Assembly: GCA_045545635.1 (NCBI GenBank) | Contig: JAZQBI010000187.1 | Span: forward strand, 1-5,530 | Source of the DNA: RGIG8748 sp045545635 | GTDB lineage: Bacteria > Bacillota > Clostridia > UMGS1810 | Reading direction: 5' to 3' | DNA length: 5,530 bases | Shown here: positions 1 to 5,341 of the stretch, one piece after another | How positions within the stretch are numbered: the stretch's first letter is position 1 | Layout of the letters: each line of letters begins with the position of its first letter | Program-made: the position numbers and the translations under genes | The notes under the pieces: generated by a model | The model's database searches: none | What the model was told of the DNA's origin: nothing | Seen by the model: only the letters and a program-made list of their open reading frames with translations

Positions 1-59
1 ATGTTTCAGTCAAGACTTTTAACAAAATCGTAATTTAAGGAAAAAATCTCTGTAACCCA

Positions 60-88
60 TTGACTTTGCCAAGTAAAAGTGTTATACT
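60..88 (+). promoter_or_regulatory. Sigma-A-type promoter of the lysine operon leader
   Basis: The -35 box TTGACT (60-65) and the -10 box TATACT (83-88) are separated by exactly 17 bp. Each is one mismatch from the housekeeping consensus. Transcription would start near 95, just before the first strand of the lysine riboswitch, which is where a promoter is expected for an L-box-controlled operon. The assignment rests on sequence match and position. Confidence 0.85.
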
Positions 89-96
89 GTGTGTGA

Positions 97-311
97 TTAG
101 ATAGAGGTGCGCTTTTTATCAGTATTGCAGTGCAGAGGTTCAGGACTCGTACACTGATGAGAAAGGAAAAAGCGCCGAAGTCGTGATGTACCTGATTTGC
201 ACCACCTCTGGTTGCATCGTTAACAGCGTTGTGACTGTCGCATACATGTGCTGTATTGCGGAGAGCTTCTCACATCGGGGAAGCGGCACAGCATTTGCGG
301 AGAGCTATCTG
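97..311 (+). promoter_or_regulatory. Lysine riboswitch (L box)
   Basis: This is an RNA aptamer that binds lysine and controls the downstream lysine biosynthesis genes. Recognisable conserved blocks are AGATAGAGGTGCG near the 5' end (99-111), GCGCCGAAG (172-180), GACTGTC (233-239) and GGAGAGCTATCT (299-310). Stem P1 forms between AGATAG (99-104) and CTATCT (305-310). Stem P2 forms between GCGCTTTTT (109-117) and AAAAAGCGC (167-175). A P3-like arm pairs CAGTG (128-132) with CACTG (152-156), and a further arm lies between about 185 and 218 (GATG with CATC). The P5 region is longer than usual: CGCA at 239-242 can pair with TGCG at 296-299, or with a second TGCG at 257-260. A 64-codon open frame inside the element (183-377) is not a gene. 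Confidence 0.93.
256..306 (+). repeat. 12-nt direct repeat inside the riboswitch P5/P1 region
   Basis: TTGCGGAGAGCT occurs at 256-267 and again at 295-306, an offset of 39 nt. Only the second copy continues into the TATCT needed to complete P1. The first copy closes a compact hairpin (239-260, seven pairs with a one-base bulge) that looks like an ordinary short P5. The 39 nt between equivalent points can form its own stem, GCTTC (265-269) with GAAGC (280-284). The repeat is read directly from the sequence; any functional meaning is inference. Confidence 0.9.
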
Positions 312-341
312 TACCTTTTTATTATGTGTGCAGTCGGCTCT
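301..341 (+). promoter_or_regulatory. Candidate antiterminator pairing of the lysine riboswitch
   Basis: AGAGCT (301-306) can pair with GGCTCT (336-341). It uses the last part of the aptamer, including the first bases of the P1 3' strand, and the upstream arm of the intrinsic terminator. It is therefore mutually exclusive with both P1 and the terminator, the arrangement expected for a lysine OFF switch: lysine stabilises P1, frees the terminator arm and stops transcription. The pairing is short (6 bp, one G-U), so the exact antiterminator boundaries are uncertain. Confidence 0.5.
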
Positions 342-356
342 GTTGCCGGCTTTTTT
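332..356 (+). terminator. Riboswitch-controlled intrinsic terminator upstream of asd
   Basis: The stem pairs AGTCGGC (332-338) with GCCGGCT (345-351), seven pairs with one G-U, around a 6-nt loop. A run of six T residues (351-356) follows directly. Its place between the aptamer and the asd ribosome binding site makes it the expression platform that attenuates the whole asd-dapA-dapB transcript when lysine is abundant. Confidence 0.88.
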
Positions 357-392
357 AATGTAATTTTTTTACTTTGAAAGGATTGATATATT

Positions 393-1394
393 ATGAAGAA
401 GTACAACATTGCAGTGGTTGGAGCTACCGGTATGGTAGGCAGAACTTTCCTGAAAGTTCTTGAAGAGCTTCAGCTCCCTGTGGAAAACTATTACCTTATG
501 GCTTCCAAGCGTTCTGCAGGAAGCAAGGTTGAATTTATGGGTAAGGAATACGTTGTAGAAGAGCTTACAGAAAACTCCTTTGACAAGGACATTGACATTG
601 CTCTCTTCTCAGCAGGCGGCTCCACAAGTGAGAAGTTTGCTCCTATAGCTGCCTCCAAGGGTGTAGTTGTTATAGATAACTCCAGTGCATGGAGAATGGA
701 CCCTGAAGTTCCTCTCGTTGTTCCCGAGGTTAACCCTGACGATATCTTAAAGCACAAGGGTATTATCGCTAACCCCAACTGCTCCACAATTCAGGCTATG
801 GTTGCATTAAAACCTCTCCATGACAAGTACAAAATCAAGAGAATCGTATATTCCACATATCAGGCAGTTTCCGGTGCAGGTCTTGCAGGCTGGCAGGATC
901 TTGAAAACGGCTTGAAGGGCGAAGAACCCAAGAAGTTCCCCCACGCCATTGCAAACAACTGTCTTCCCCATATAGATGTTTTCCTCCCCAACGGATACAC
1001 TAAGGAGGAAATGAAGATGGTTAACGAAACCATCAAAATCTTAGGTGACGATAGCCTCAGAATTACAGCTACTACAGTTCGTGTGCCTGTATTTAACAGC
1101 CACAGCGAATCCATCAATCTTGAGTTTGAAAAGCAGTTTGACCTTGATGAACTCAAAGAAGTACTTAAGAATGCACCCGGCATTGTTGTTCAGGATGATC
1201 CCGAAAACAATGTGTATCCTCTTGCTGCAAATGCCACAGGCACCAACGAAACCTATGTAGGCCGTATCCGCCGTGACGAAAGTGTGGAGAGCGGTGTTAA
1301 CCTTTGGGTTGTTGCCGATAACATCAGAAAGGGAGCTGCAGCAAATGCTGTGCAGATTGCCCAGAAGCTCATTTCTTATTGGGAAAATAACTGA
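393..1394 (+). CDS. asd: Aspartate-semialdehyde dehydrogenase
   Basis: This cytosolic enzyme reduces L-aspartyl-4-phosphate to L-aspartate 4-semialdehyde with NADPH, releasing phosphate. That is the step shared by lysine/diaminopimelate, threonine and methionine synthesis. The 333-residue product begins with a Rossmann nucleotide-binding motif, GATGMVGR (10-17). The catalytic cysteine is C130 in NPNCST (127-132). Further active-site signatures are NSSAWR (96-101), the arginine of which normally contacts phosphate, TYQAVSGAG (154-163 region) and RVPVFNSHSE (230-239), where H237 is the expected general acid/base and R230 the substrate-binding arginine. Length matches the shorter Gram-positive class rather than the roughly 370-residue enterobacterial class. 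AAAGGA (377-382) sits 10 nt before the ATG. The gene is first in the operon under the lysine riboswitch, and dapA starts 18 nt after its stop. It looks complete and intact. Confidence 0.97.
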   Translation: MKKYNIAVVGATGMVGRTFLKVLEELQLPVENYYLMASKRSAGSKVEFMGKEYVVEELTENSFDKDIDIALFSAGGSTSEKFAPIAASKGVVVIDNSSAWRMDPEVPLVVPEVNPDDILKHKGIIANPNCSTIQAMVALKPLHDKYKIKRIVYSTYQAVSGAGLAGWQDLENGLKGEEPKKFPHAIANNCLPHIDVFLPNGYTKEEMKMVNETIKILGDDSLRITATTVRVPVFNSHSESINLEFEKQFDLDELKEVLKNAPGIVVQDDPENNVYPLAANATGTNETYVGRIRRDESVESGVNLWVVADNIRKGAAANAVQIAQKLISYWENN

Positions 1395-1412
1395 TTTCGG
1401 AGGTAATTTATA

Positions 1413-2303
1413 ATGAAGCCAATTGTTTTTACAGGTGCGGCAGTTGCCATCATCACCCCGTTTAATGAAGACGGCAGTGTTAACTACGATTGCTTTGGAA
1501 AGATAATAGAAGACCAGATTGCCGGCAGCACCGATGCTATCGTTGTATGCGGCACCACCGGAGAATCTGCCGCAATGCCCGACGAGGAGCATCTGTCGGT
1601 TATAGAATACTGTGTTAAGAAGGTTGCCGGCAGAGTTCCTGTAATTGCAGGTACCGGTACTAATGATACCGCACATTGCATCAGACTCAGTCAGGGTGCG
1701 GAAAAATTGGGTGCAGATGCACTTCTTCTTGTTACTCCATACTACAACAAGACCACCCAGAGAGGTCTTATTGCTCATTACACCAAGGTTGCACAGTCTG
1801 TCAGCCTTCCTATCATTCTCTACAATGTTCCATCGAGAACAGGGCTCAACATTGCACCGGAGACTCTCAAGGAGCTCTCCAAGGTGGAAAATATCGTAGC
1901 AGTTAAGGAAGCCAGCGGAAATATTTCTCAGGTTGCAAAAATTGCACAGCTCTGCGGAGACGATATGACCATTTACTCCGGTAATGACGACCAGATTATT
2001 CCTATCCTGTCCCTTGGAGGTAAAGGCGTAATTTCCGTGCTTTCCAATGTGGCACCCAAACAGACTCACGACATGATAGCAAGCTATCTTGACGGTGATG
2101 TAAAGACAGCACTCAAGCTCCAGCTCGATGCCATTGAGCTTGTCGATGCACTCTTTATTGAGGTTAATCCCATACCTGCAAAAGCAGCTATGAATATGCT
2201 TGGCTACGATGCAGGGCCACTTAGAATGCCTCTTTGTGAGATAAGTGATTCAAACAAGGAAATCCTAAGAAAAGCAATGGTAAACTACGGACTTATTAAA
2301 TAA
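1413..2303 (+). CDS. dapA: 4-hydroxy-tetrahydrodipicolinate synthase
   Basis: This enzyme condenses pyruvate with aspartate semialdehyde, the product of the preceding gene, and commits flux to diaminopimelate and lysine. It is a class I aldolase with a TIM-barrel fold. The 296-residue protein shows GTTGES (47-52), TPYYN (108-112, containing the catalytic-triad tyrosine Y111), YNVPSRTG (137-144, with Y137 and the carboxylate-binding R142) and the Schiff-base lysine K165 in VAVKEASG (162-169). GNDD (190-193) and the glycine-rich GGKGVISV (202-209) are also typical. Aligned by eye to the E. coli enzyme (offset +4), some positions of the allosteric lysine site are kept (S52, H60, N84) and others differ (D57 for His53, H88 for Glu84). 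Feedback inhibition may therefore be weak; this is inference. GGAGG (1399-1403) precedes the ATG by 9 nt. Confidence 0.97.
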   Translation: MKPIVFTGAAVAIITPFNEDGSVNYDCFGKIIEDQIAGSTDAIVVCGTTGESAAMPDEEHLSVIEYCVKKVAGRVPVIAGTGTNDTAHCIRLSQGAEKLGADALLLVTPYYNKTTQRGLIAHYTKVAQSVSLPIILYNVPSRTGLNIAPETLKELSKVENIVAVKEASGNISQVAKIAQLCGDDMTIYSGNDDQIIPILSLGGKGVISVLSNVAPKQTHDMIASYLDGDVKTALKLQLDAIELVDALFIEVNPIPAKAAMNMLGYDAGPLRMPLCEISDSNKEILRKAMVNYGLIK

Positions 2304-2317
2304 TTTGCAATTATTTT

Positions 2318-2370
2318 GGGGGTTGATGCCCGATGCAGACATATGTTCGGTCTGCAACGGCATCTGCCCC
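2318..2370 (+). other. Large intercistronic hairpin between dapA and dapB
   Basis: Three successive stem segments are visible: GGGG (within 2318-2322) with CCCC (2367-2370), GATGCC (2325-2330) with GGCATC (2359-2364), and TGCAGAC (2334-2340) with GTCTGCA (2350-2356) around a 9-nt loop. That makes about 17 pairs interrupted by small internal loops. No T-run follows (TGATGTATATAACGG), so it is not a normal intrinsic terminator. It ends 13 nt before the dapB Shine-Dalgarno sequence GGAGG (2384-2388). Likely roles are mRNA processing or stability control that sets the dapA:dapB ratio, or an RNA regulatory element. The structure is clear and the role is inferred. Confidence 0.7.
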
Positions 2371-2394
2371 TGATGTATATAACGGAGGAAGAAT

Positions 2395-3150
2395 ATGATA
2401 AATATTATTTTGAGCGGATGCAACGGTAAGATGGGACAGGTTATCTCCCGGCTTGTATCGGAGAGAGAAGATATAAATATTGCCTTTGGTGTTGATATAA
2501 ATACAGAGGAAAAATCCGGCTACAAGGTATATCCGTCTTTTGATGAGGTTCCCGAGGGCGGAGATGTTATTATAGATTTTTCACATCCGGCGTGCTTTGA
2601 CGGCATAATTAACTACTGCAGAAAGACAAAAATGCCTCTTGTTATGGCAACTACCGGACTTTCCGACGAGCAGAGGACGGCACTTGTTGACTTGTCAAAG
2701 GAGTCCGCAGTATTTTTCAGTGCCAATATGTCTCTTGGTGTAAACCTGCTTGTTAGCCTTGTAAGAAAGGCGGCGGCTCTTCTTGAGGACAGCTTTGATA
2801 TAGAGATTATAGAAAAGCACCACAATCAGAAGATAGATGCTCCCAGCGGTACGGCACTTATGATAGCTGACGAAATTGCCGACAGCTTAAATAATGCTCC
2901 CGAATATGTGTACGACAGACATTGCGTACGTAAAAAGCGTTCAAAAAATGAAATCGGTATCCACGCAGTCCGCGGCGGCACCATTGTCGGTGAGCATGAT
3001 GTAATCTTTGCAGGCAACGACGAGATTATAGAAATCAACCACAAGGCAATGAGCAAGGAAATCTTTGCCGTTGGTTCTCTCAAGGCGGCACAGTTCATCA
3101 AAGGAAAAACCGCAGGAATGTATAGTATGAAAGATGTTGTAAGGCTTTAA
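2395..3150 (+). CDS. dapB: 4-hydroxy-tetrahydrodipicolinate reductase
   Basis: This enzyme reduces the DapA product to tetrahydrodipicolinate with NAD(P)H, the next cytosolic step of diaminopimelate synthesis. The 251-residue protein has an N-terminal Rossmann motif, GCNGKMG (8-14), followed by DFSHP (61-65), ATTGL (85-89) and SANMSLGVN (109-117). The family signature EKHHNQKIDAPSGTA spans 140-154, with H142/H143 and the catalytic lysine K146. HAVRGGTIVGEHDV (190-203) is the other conserved substrate-domain stretch. The protein is shorter than enterobacterial DapB (about 270 residues), as is usual for the compact clostridial form. The second beta strand ends in acidic D34 with no adjacent arginine, which could favour NADH; this is inference. 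GGAGG (2384-2388) lies 6 nt before the ATG. The gene sits 91 nt after dapA, separated by the hairpin, and no new promoter is evident. Confidence 0.97.
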   Translation: MINIILSGCNGKMGQVISRLVSEREDINIAFGVDINTEEKSGYKVYPSFDEVPEGGDVIIDFSHPACFDGIINYCRKTKMPLVMATTGLSDEQRTALVDLSKESAVFFSANMSLGVNLLVSLVRKAAALLEDSFDIEIIEKHHNQKIDAPSGTALMIADEIADSLNNAPEYVYDRHCVRKKRSKNEIGIHAVRGGTIVGEHDVIFAGNDEIIEINHKAMSKEIFAVGSLKAAQFIKGKTAGMYSMKDVVRL

Positions 3151-3176
3151 TTTTGTATAAATTGTTAAAATATGTA

Positions 3177-3201
3177 ATTTTCGCTTGTAACAGGGCGAAA
3201 A
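3177..3201 (+). other. Inverted repeat in the dapB to NifU-like gene spacer
   Basis: TTTTCGC and GCGAAAA face each other around about 10 nt, and CTTG/CAGG can add a few inner pairs. An A-run rather than a T-run follows on the plus strand, so it is a poor terminator in this direction. It lies just upstream of two TATAAT sequences, so it could be an operator or a weak processing hairpin. The inverted repeat is visible; its function is not. Confidence 0.45.
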
Positions 3202-3216
3202 ATATGTTATTATGTA

Positions 3217-3232
3217 TATAATCTATTATAAT
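3217..3232 (+). promoter_or_regulatory. Candidate -10 elements for the NifU-like/GGGtGRT pair
   Basis: Two perfect TATAAT hexamers occur at 3217-3222 and 3227-3232, 24-39 nt upstream of the NifU-like start. Neither has a convincing -35 box at 16-18 bp; the nearest candidate to the second is ATGTTA at 3204-3209. The region is very AT-rich, so chance matches are likely. It is still the best place for a promoter in the 105-nt spacer after dapB, and a transcription factor acting at the neighbouring inverted repeat could compensate for the weak -35. Confidence 0.4.
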
Positions 3233-3255
3233 GGTGAGAAAGGGGTTTTACTCTA

Positions 3256-3948
3256 ATGATTTACAGTTCAGAAGTAGAAAATATGTGTGTAGTAAGACAG
3301 GGCGCAAATCACGGTCCTGCTCCTATTCCCCAGGAAGGTCTTTGGACAAAATCCAAGGAAATCAAAGACATTTCCGGTCTTACACACGGTGTGGGCTGGT
3401 GTGCTCCTCAGCAGGGTGCCTGCAAGCTTACTTTAAATGTTAAAGACGGTATCATCCAGGAGGCTCTTGTAGAAACTCTCGGTTGCTCCGGTATGACACA
3501 CTCTGCCGCTATGGCATCAGAAATTCTCCCCGGAAAGACAATTCTTGAAGCTCTCAACACAGACCTTGTTTGTGATGCTATCAACACTGCAATGAGAGAG
3601 CTTTTCCTCCAGATTGTTTACGGAAGAACACAGACAGCTTTCTCTGAGGGCGGTCTCCCTGTTGGTGCAGGTCTTGAAGACCTCGGTAAGGGCTTAAGAA
3701 GTCAGGTTGGTACTATGTTCGGTACACTTGCAAAGGGCCCCAGATATCTGGAAATGGCAGAAGGCTATGTTACAAATGTTGCTCTTGACGAAGACGATGA
3801 AATTATCGGTTACAAATTCGTACACCTCGGCAAGATGATGGATATGATCAAAAAGGGTATGGATGCTAACGAAGCACTGGAAAAGGCAAGCGGTCAGTAC
3901 GGCAGAGTTGACAGTGCAGCTAAGCTCATAGATCCCAGACACGAATAA
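3256..3948 (+). CDS. NifU-like iron-sulfur scaffold-related protein
   Basis: The 230-residue product resembles the N-terminal (IscU/NifU) scaffold domain in its first half. A GVGWCAPQQGAC stretch (45-56) is followed by a hydrophobic strand and LVETLGCSGMTHSAAMASE (71-89), which parallels the NifU GC-x-iS-x-as segment. GKTILEAL (93-100) parallels the family's Gk-leeAl. Candidate cluster-ligand cysteines are C49 or C56, C77 and C106. The C77-C106 spacing is shorter than in classical NifU/IscU, and the usual CGD is absent. Residues from about 124 on (GLPVGAGLEDLGKGLRSQVG and a C-terminal IDPRHE) are not part of a normal IscU and are unassigned. There is no signal peptide or membrane segment, so the protein is probably cytosolic. 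AGGGG (3241-3245) is 10 nt before the ATG. The gene is followed after 13 nt by a GGGtGRT gene, which suggests joint function. The fold relation is fairly likely; a role as a true Fe-S scaffold is unproven. Confidence 0.8.
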   Translation: MIYSSEVENMCVVRQGANHGPAPIPQEGLWTKSKEIKDISGLTHGVGWCAPQQGACKLTLNVKDGIIQEALVETLGCSGMTHSAAMASEILPGKTILEALNTDLVCDAINTAMRELFLQIVYGRTQTAFSEGGLPVGAGLEDLGKGLRSQVGTMFGTLAKGPRYLEMAEGYVTNVALDEDDEIIGYKFVHLGKMMDMIKKGMDANEALEKASGQYGRVDSAAKLIDPRHE

Positions 3949-3961
3949 GGAGGTTAGTACG

Positions 3962-4963
3962 ATGGCTTTATTTGAAAGTTATGAAAGAAGAATTAACAAT
4001 ATAAACGCAGTATTAAATGCCAACGGCATTGCTTCTATTGAAGAAGCTAAGAAAATCTGCGAAGACAAGGGCATCGATCCCTATACAATCGTTAAGGATA
4101 TTCAGCCTATCTGCTTTGAAAATGCTGCTTGGGCATATGTAGTAGGTGCTGCTCTTGCTATCAAGAAGGGTTGCAAGACTGCTGCTGATGCTGCAGAAGT
4201 TATCGGTGAAGGTCTTCAGGCTTTCTGTATCGACGGCTCTGTTGCAGACGACAGAAAGGTTGGTCTCGGTCACGGTAACCTTGGCGCAATGCTCTTAAGA
4301 GAAGAAACAAAGTGTTTTGCATTCCTCGCAGGTCACGAATCCTTTGCTGCTGCAGAAGGTGCTATCGGTATTGCAAAGAGCGCAAACAAGGTTCGTAAAG
4401 AACCCCTCCGTGTAATCCTCAACGGTCTCGGTAAGGATGCTGCACAGATTATCTCCAGAATCAACGGATTCACATATGTTCAGACACAGTTTGACTACGC
4501 TACAGGCGAAGTTAAGGTTATTAAGGAGAAAGCATACTCCGATGGCGAAAGAGCGAAGGTTCGTTGCTACGGTTCCGATGACGTTAGAGAAGGTGTTGCA
4601 ATAATGCACCTTGAGGGCGTAGACGTTTCCATCACAGGTAACTCCACCAACCCCACAAGATTCCAGCATCCCGTTGCAGGTACCTACAAGAAGGAATGTG
4701 TTGCACAGGGTAAGAAGTACTTCTCCGTTGCTTCCGGCGGCGGTACAGGAAGAACTCTCCATCCTGACAATATGGCTGCAGGCCCTGCTTCCTACGGTAT
4801 GACAGATACACTCGGAAGAATGCACTCCGACGCACAGTTCGCAGGTTCTTCCTCCGTTCCCGCCCATGTTGAAATGATGGGACTTATCGGCGCAGGTAAC
4901 AACCCCATGGTTGGTATGACAGTTGCAGTTGCAGTTGCTGTTCAGGAAGCAATGAATAAATAA
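3962..4963 (+). CDS. GGGtGRT family protein of unknown function
   Basis: The 333-residue protein carries the name-giving motif GGGTGRT at 259-265 and has about the typical family length. No biochemical function is established for this family. Other conspicuous stretches are QPICFENAAWAYVVGAALAIKKG (48-70 region), DDRKVGLGHGNLGAMLLREETKCFAFLAGHESFAAAEGA (96-134 region), TGNSTNPTRFQHPVAGTYKKEC (225-246 region) and a glycine/alanine-rich C-terminus with GAGNNPMVGMTVAVAVAVQ. Cysteines are at 33, 51, 71, 89, 118, 202 and 246. The many glycine loops and buried alanine/valine strands suggest a soluble enzyme that binds a phosphate, nucleotide or metal ligand; this is inference. AAGGAGG (3947-3953) overlaps the TAA of the NifU-like gene and lies 8 nt from the ATG, so the two are probably translationally coupled. 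Codon use (GGT, CTC, TCC, AAC preference) suggests high expression. The gene is followed by a strong terminator. Confidence 0.88.
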   Translation: MALFESYERRINNINAVLNANGIASIEEAKKICEDKGIDPYTIVKDIQPICFENAAWAYVVGAALAIKKGCKTAADAAEVIGEGLQAFCIDGSVADDRKVGLGHGNLGAMLLREETKCFAFLAGHESFAAAEGAIGIAKSANKVRKEPLRVILNGLGKDAAQIISRINGFTYVQTQFDYATGEVKVIKEKAYSDGERAKVRCYGSDDVREGVAIMHLEGVDVSITGNSTNPTRFQHPVAGTYKKECVAQGKKYFSVASGGGTGRTLHPDNMAAGPASYGMTDTLGRMHSDAQFAGSSSVPAHVEMMGLIGAGNNPMVGMTVAVAVAVQEAMNK

Positions 4964-5025
4964 GGAATTTAGAGGGTTTTAAGACTTTTGAAAATTTCTT
5001 TGAATTAAAAATGTAAAACTTTTTG

Positions 5026-5075
5026 GTTGGACACATCATTTTAGGGTTTTTACCCATGATGTGTCCAACTTTTTT
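5026..5075 (+). terminator. Strong intrinsic terminator after the GGGtGRT gene
   Basis: GTTGGACACATCAT (5026-5039) and ATGATGTGTCCAAC (5056-5069) form a perfect 14-bp stem, with an inner GGGT/ACCC helix (5044-5047 with 5052-5055) and a one-sided TTTA bulge. Six T residues follow (5070-5075). This ends transcription of the NifU-like/GGGtGRT unit about 60 nt after its last stop. An open frame that appears to start at 5023 merely reads through both arms of this stem. Confidence 0.9.
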
Positions 5076-5082
5076 ATTTAAA

Positions 5083-5265
5083 AACGCCAGATCAAAAGGG
5101 ACAAATATCGACAGACCGCAAATAACAAAGGAAGATATACCGTCTATATTTTTGCAATATTATCCGTCTTTTAAGTCTGGCAAGTTAAATGTTTCAGAAC
5201 TTGCCAGAGTGTGTGAGATGAGCCGTACAACCGTCTATAAATATGTTTCTCTTTTGGAAAAATAG
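5083..5265 (+). pseudogene. C-terminal remnant of a serine recombinase (resolvase/invertase family)
   Basis: The translated stretch begins NARSKGTNIDRPQ, which resembles the linker of Hin/gamma-delta type serine recombinases (typically a K-R-G-x-x-x-G-R-P motif). It continues through FLQYYPSFKSGKLNVSELARVCEMSRTTVYKYVSLLEK, which has the look of the C-terminal DNA-binding helix-turn-helix, and ends at TAG (5263-5265). The catalytic domain with its active-site serine is absent: upstream lies the terminator stem, with no ribosome binding site and no more recombinase sequence. The in-frame ATG codons at 5056 and 5059 lie inside the terminator arm, and the TTG at 5023 lacks a Shine-Dalgarno sequence. 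This is most simply a decayed fragment left by an old mobile element or phase-variation enzyme. A free-standing small HTH protein is a less likely alternative. Confidence 0.65.
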
Positions 5266-5274
5266 ATAAAATTT

Positions 5275-5329
5275 AAGTCAGACAATTAACATTGATATTT
5301 TATAATAATTGGTGTTAATTGTCTGGCTT
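5275..5329. terminator. Long inverted repeat, probable bidirectional terminator
   Basis: AAGTCAGACAATTAACA (5275-5291) pairs with TGTTAATTGTCTGGCTT (5313-5329) over 17 positions with one G-U, around a 21-nt AT-rich loop. A T-rich tail (TTTATTTGTTTTT to 5340) follows on the plus strand. On the minus strand the repeat is followed by TTAAATTTTATC, also T-rich. It lies 9 nt after the recombinase remnant and 12 nt beyond the stop codon of the convergent minus-strand gene, the usual place for a shared terminator. Confidence 0.75.
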
Positions 5330-5341
5330 TATTTGTTTTTG

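Noticed and set aside
1..33. Short ATG-to-TAA frame at the left edge
   Set aside because: It has only ten codons and could be the tail of an upstream gene or chance; there is nothing to support a call.
183..377. 64-codon plus-strand open frame upstream of asd
   Set aside because: It lies inside the lysine riboswitch and its terminator, and has no ribosome binding site; the conserved RNA explains the sequence.
1041..2069. 342-codon minus-strand open frame across asd and dapA
   Set aside because: It is antisense to two certain genes in conserved coding sequence, has a cysteine/asparagine-rich composition with no recognisable domain, and straddles a gene boundary.
3231..3443. 70-codon plus-strand open frame overlapping the NifU-like start
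   Set aside because: It is out of frame with the NifU-like gene and overlaps it for most of its length; the A(GGGG) site at 3241 serves the ATG at 3256.
4295..4867. 190-codon minus-strand open frame within the GGGtGRT gene
   Set aside because: It arises from the strong codon bias of the sense gene; its cysteine/serine-rich translation has no domain features.
5023..5082. N-terminal extension of the recombinase remnant starting at TTG 5023
   Set aside because: These codons translate the two arms of the terminator stem and have no ribosome binding site; they are not recombinase sequence.
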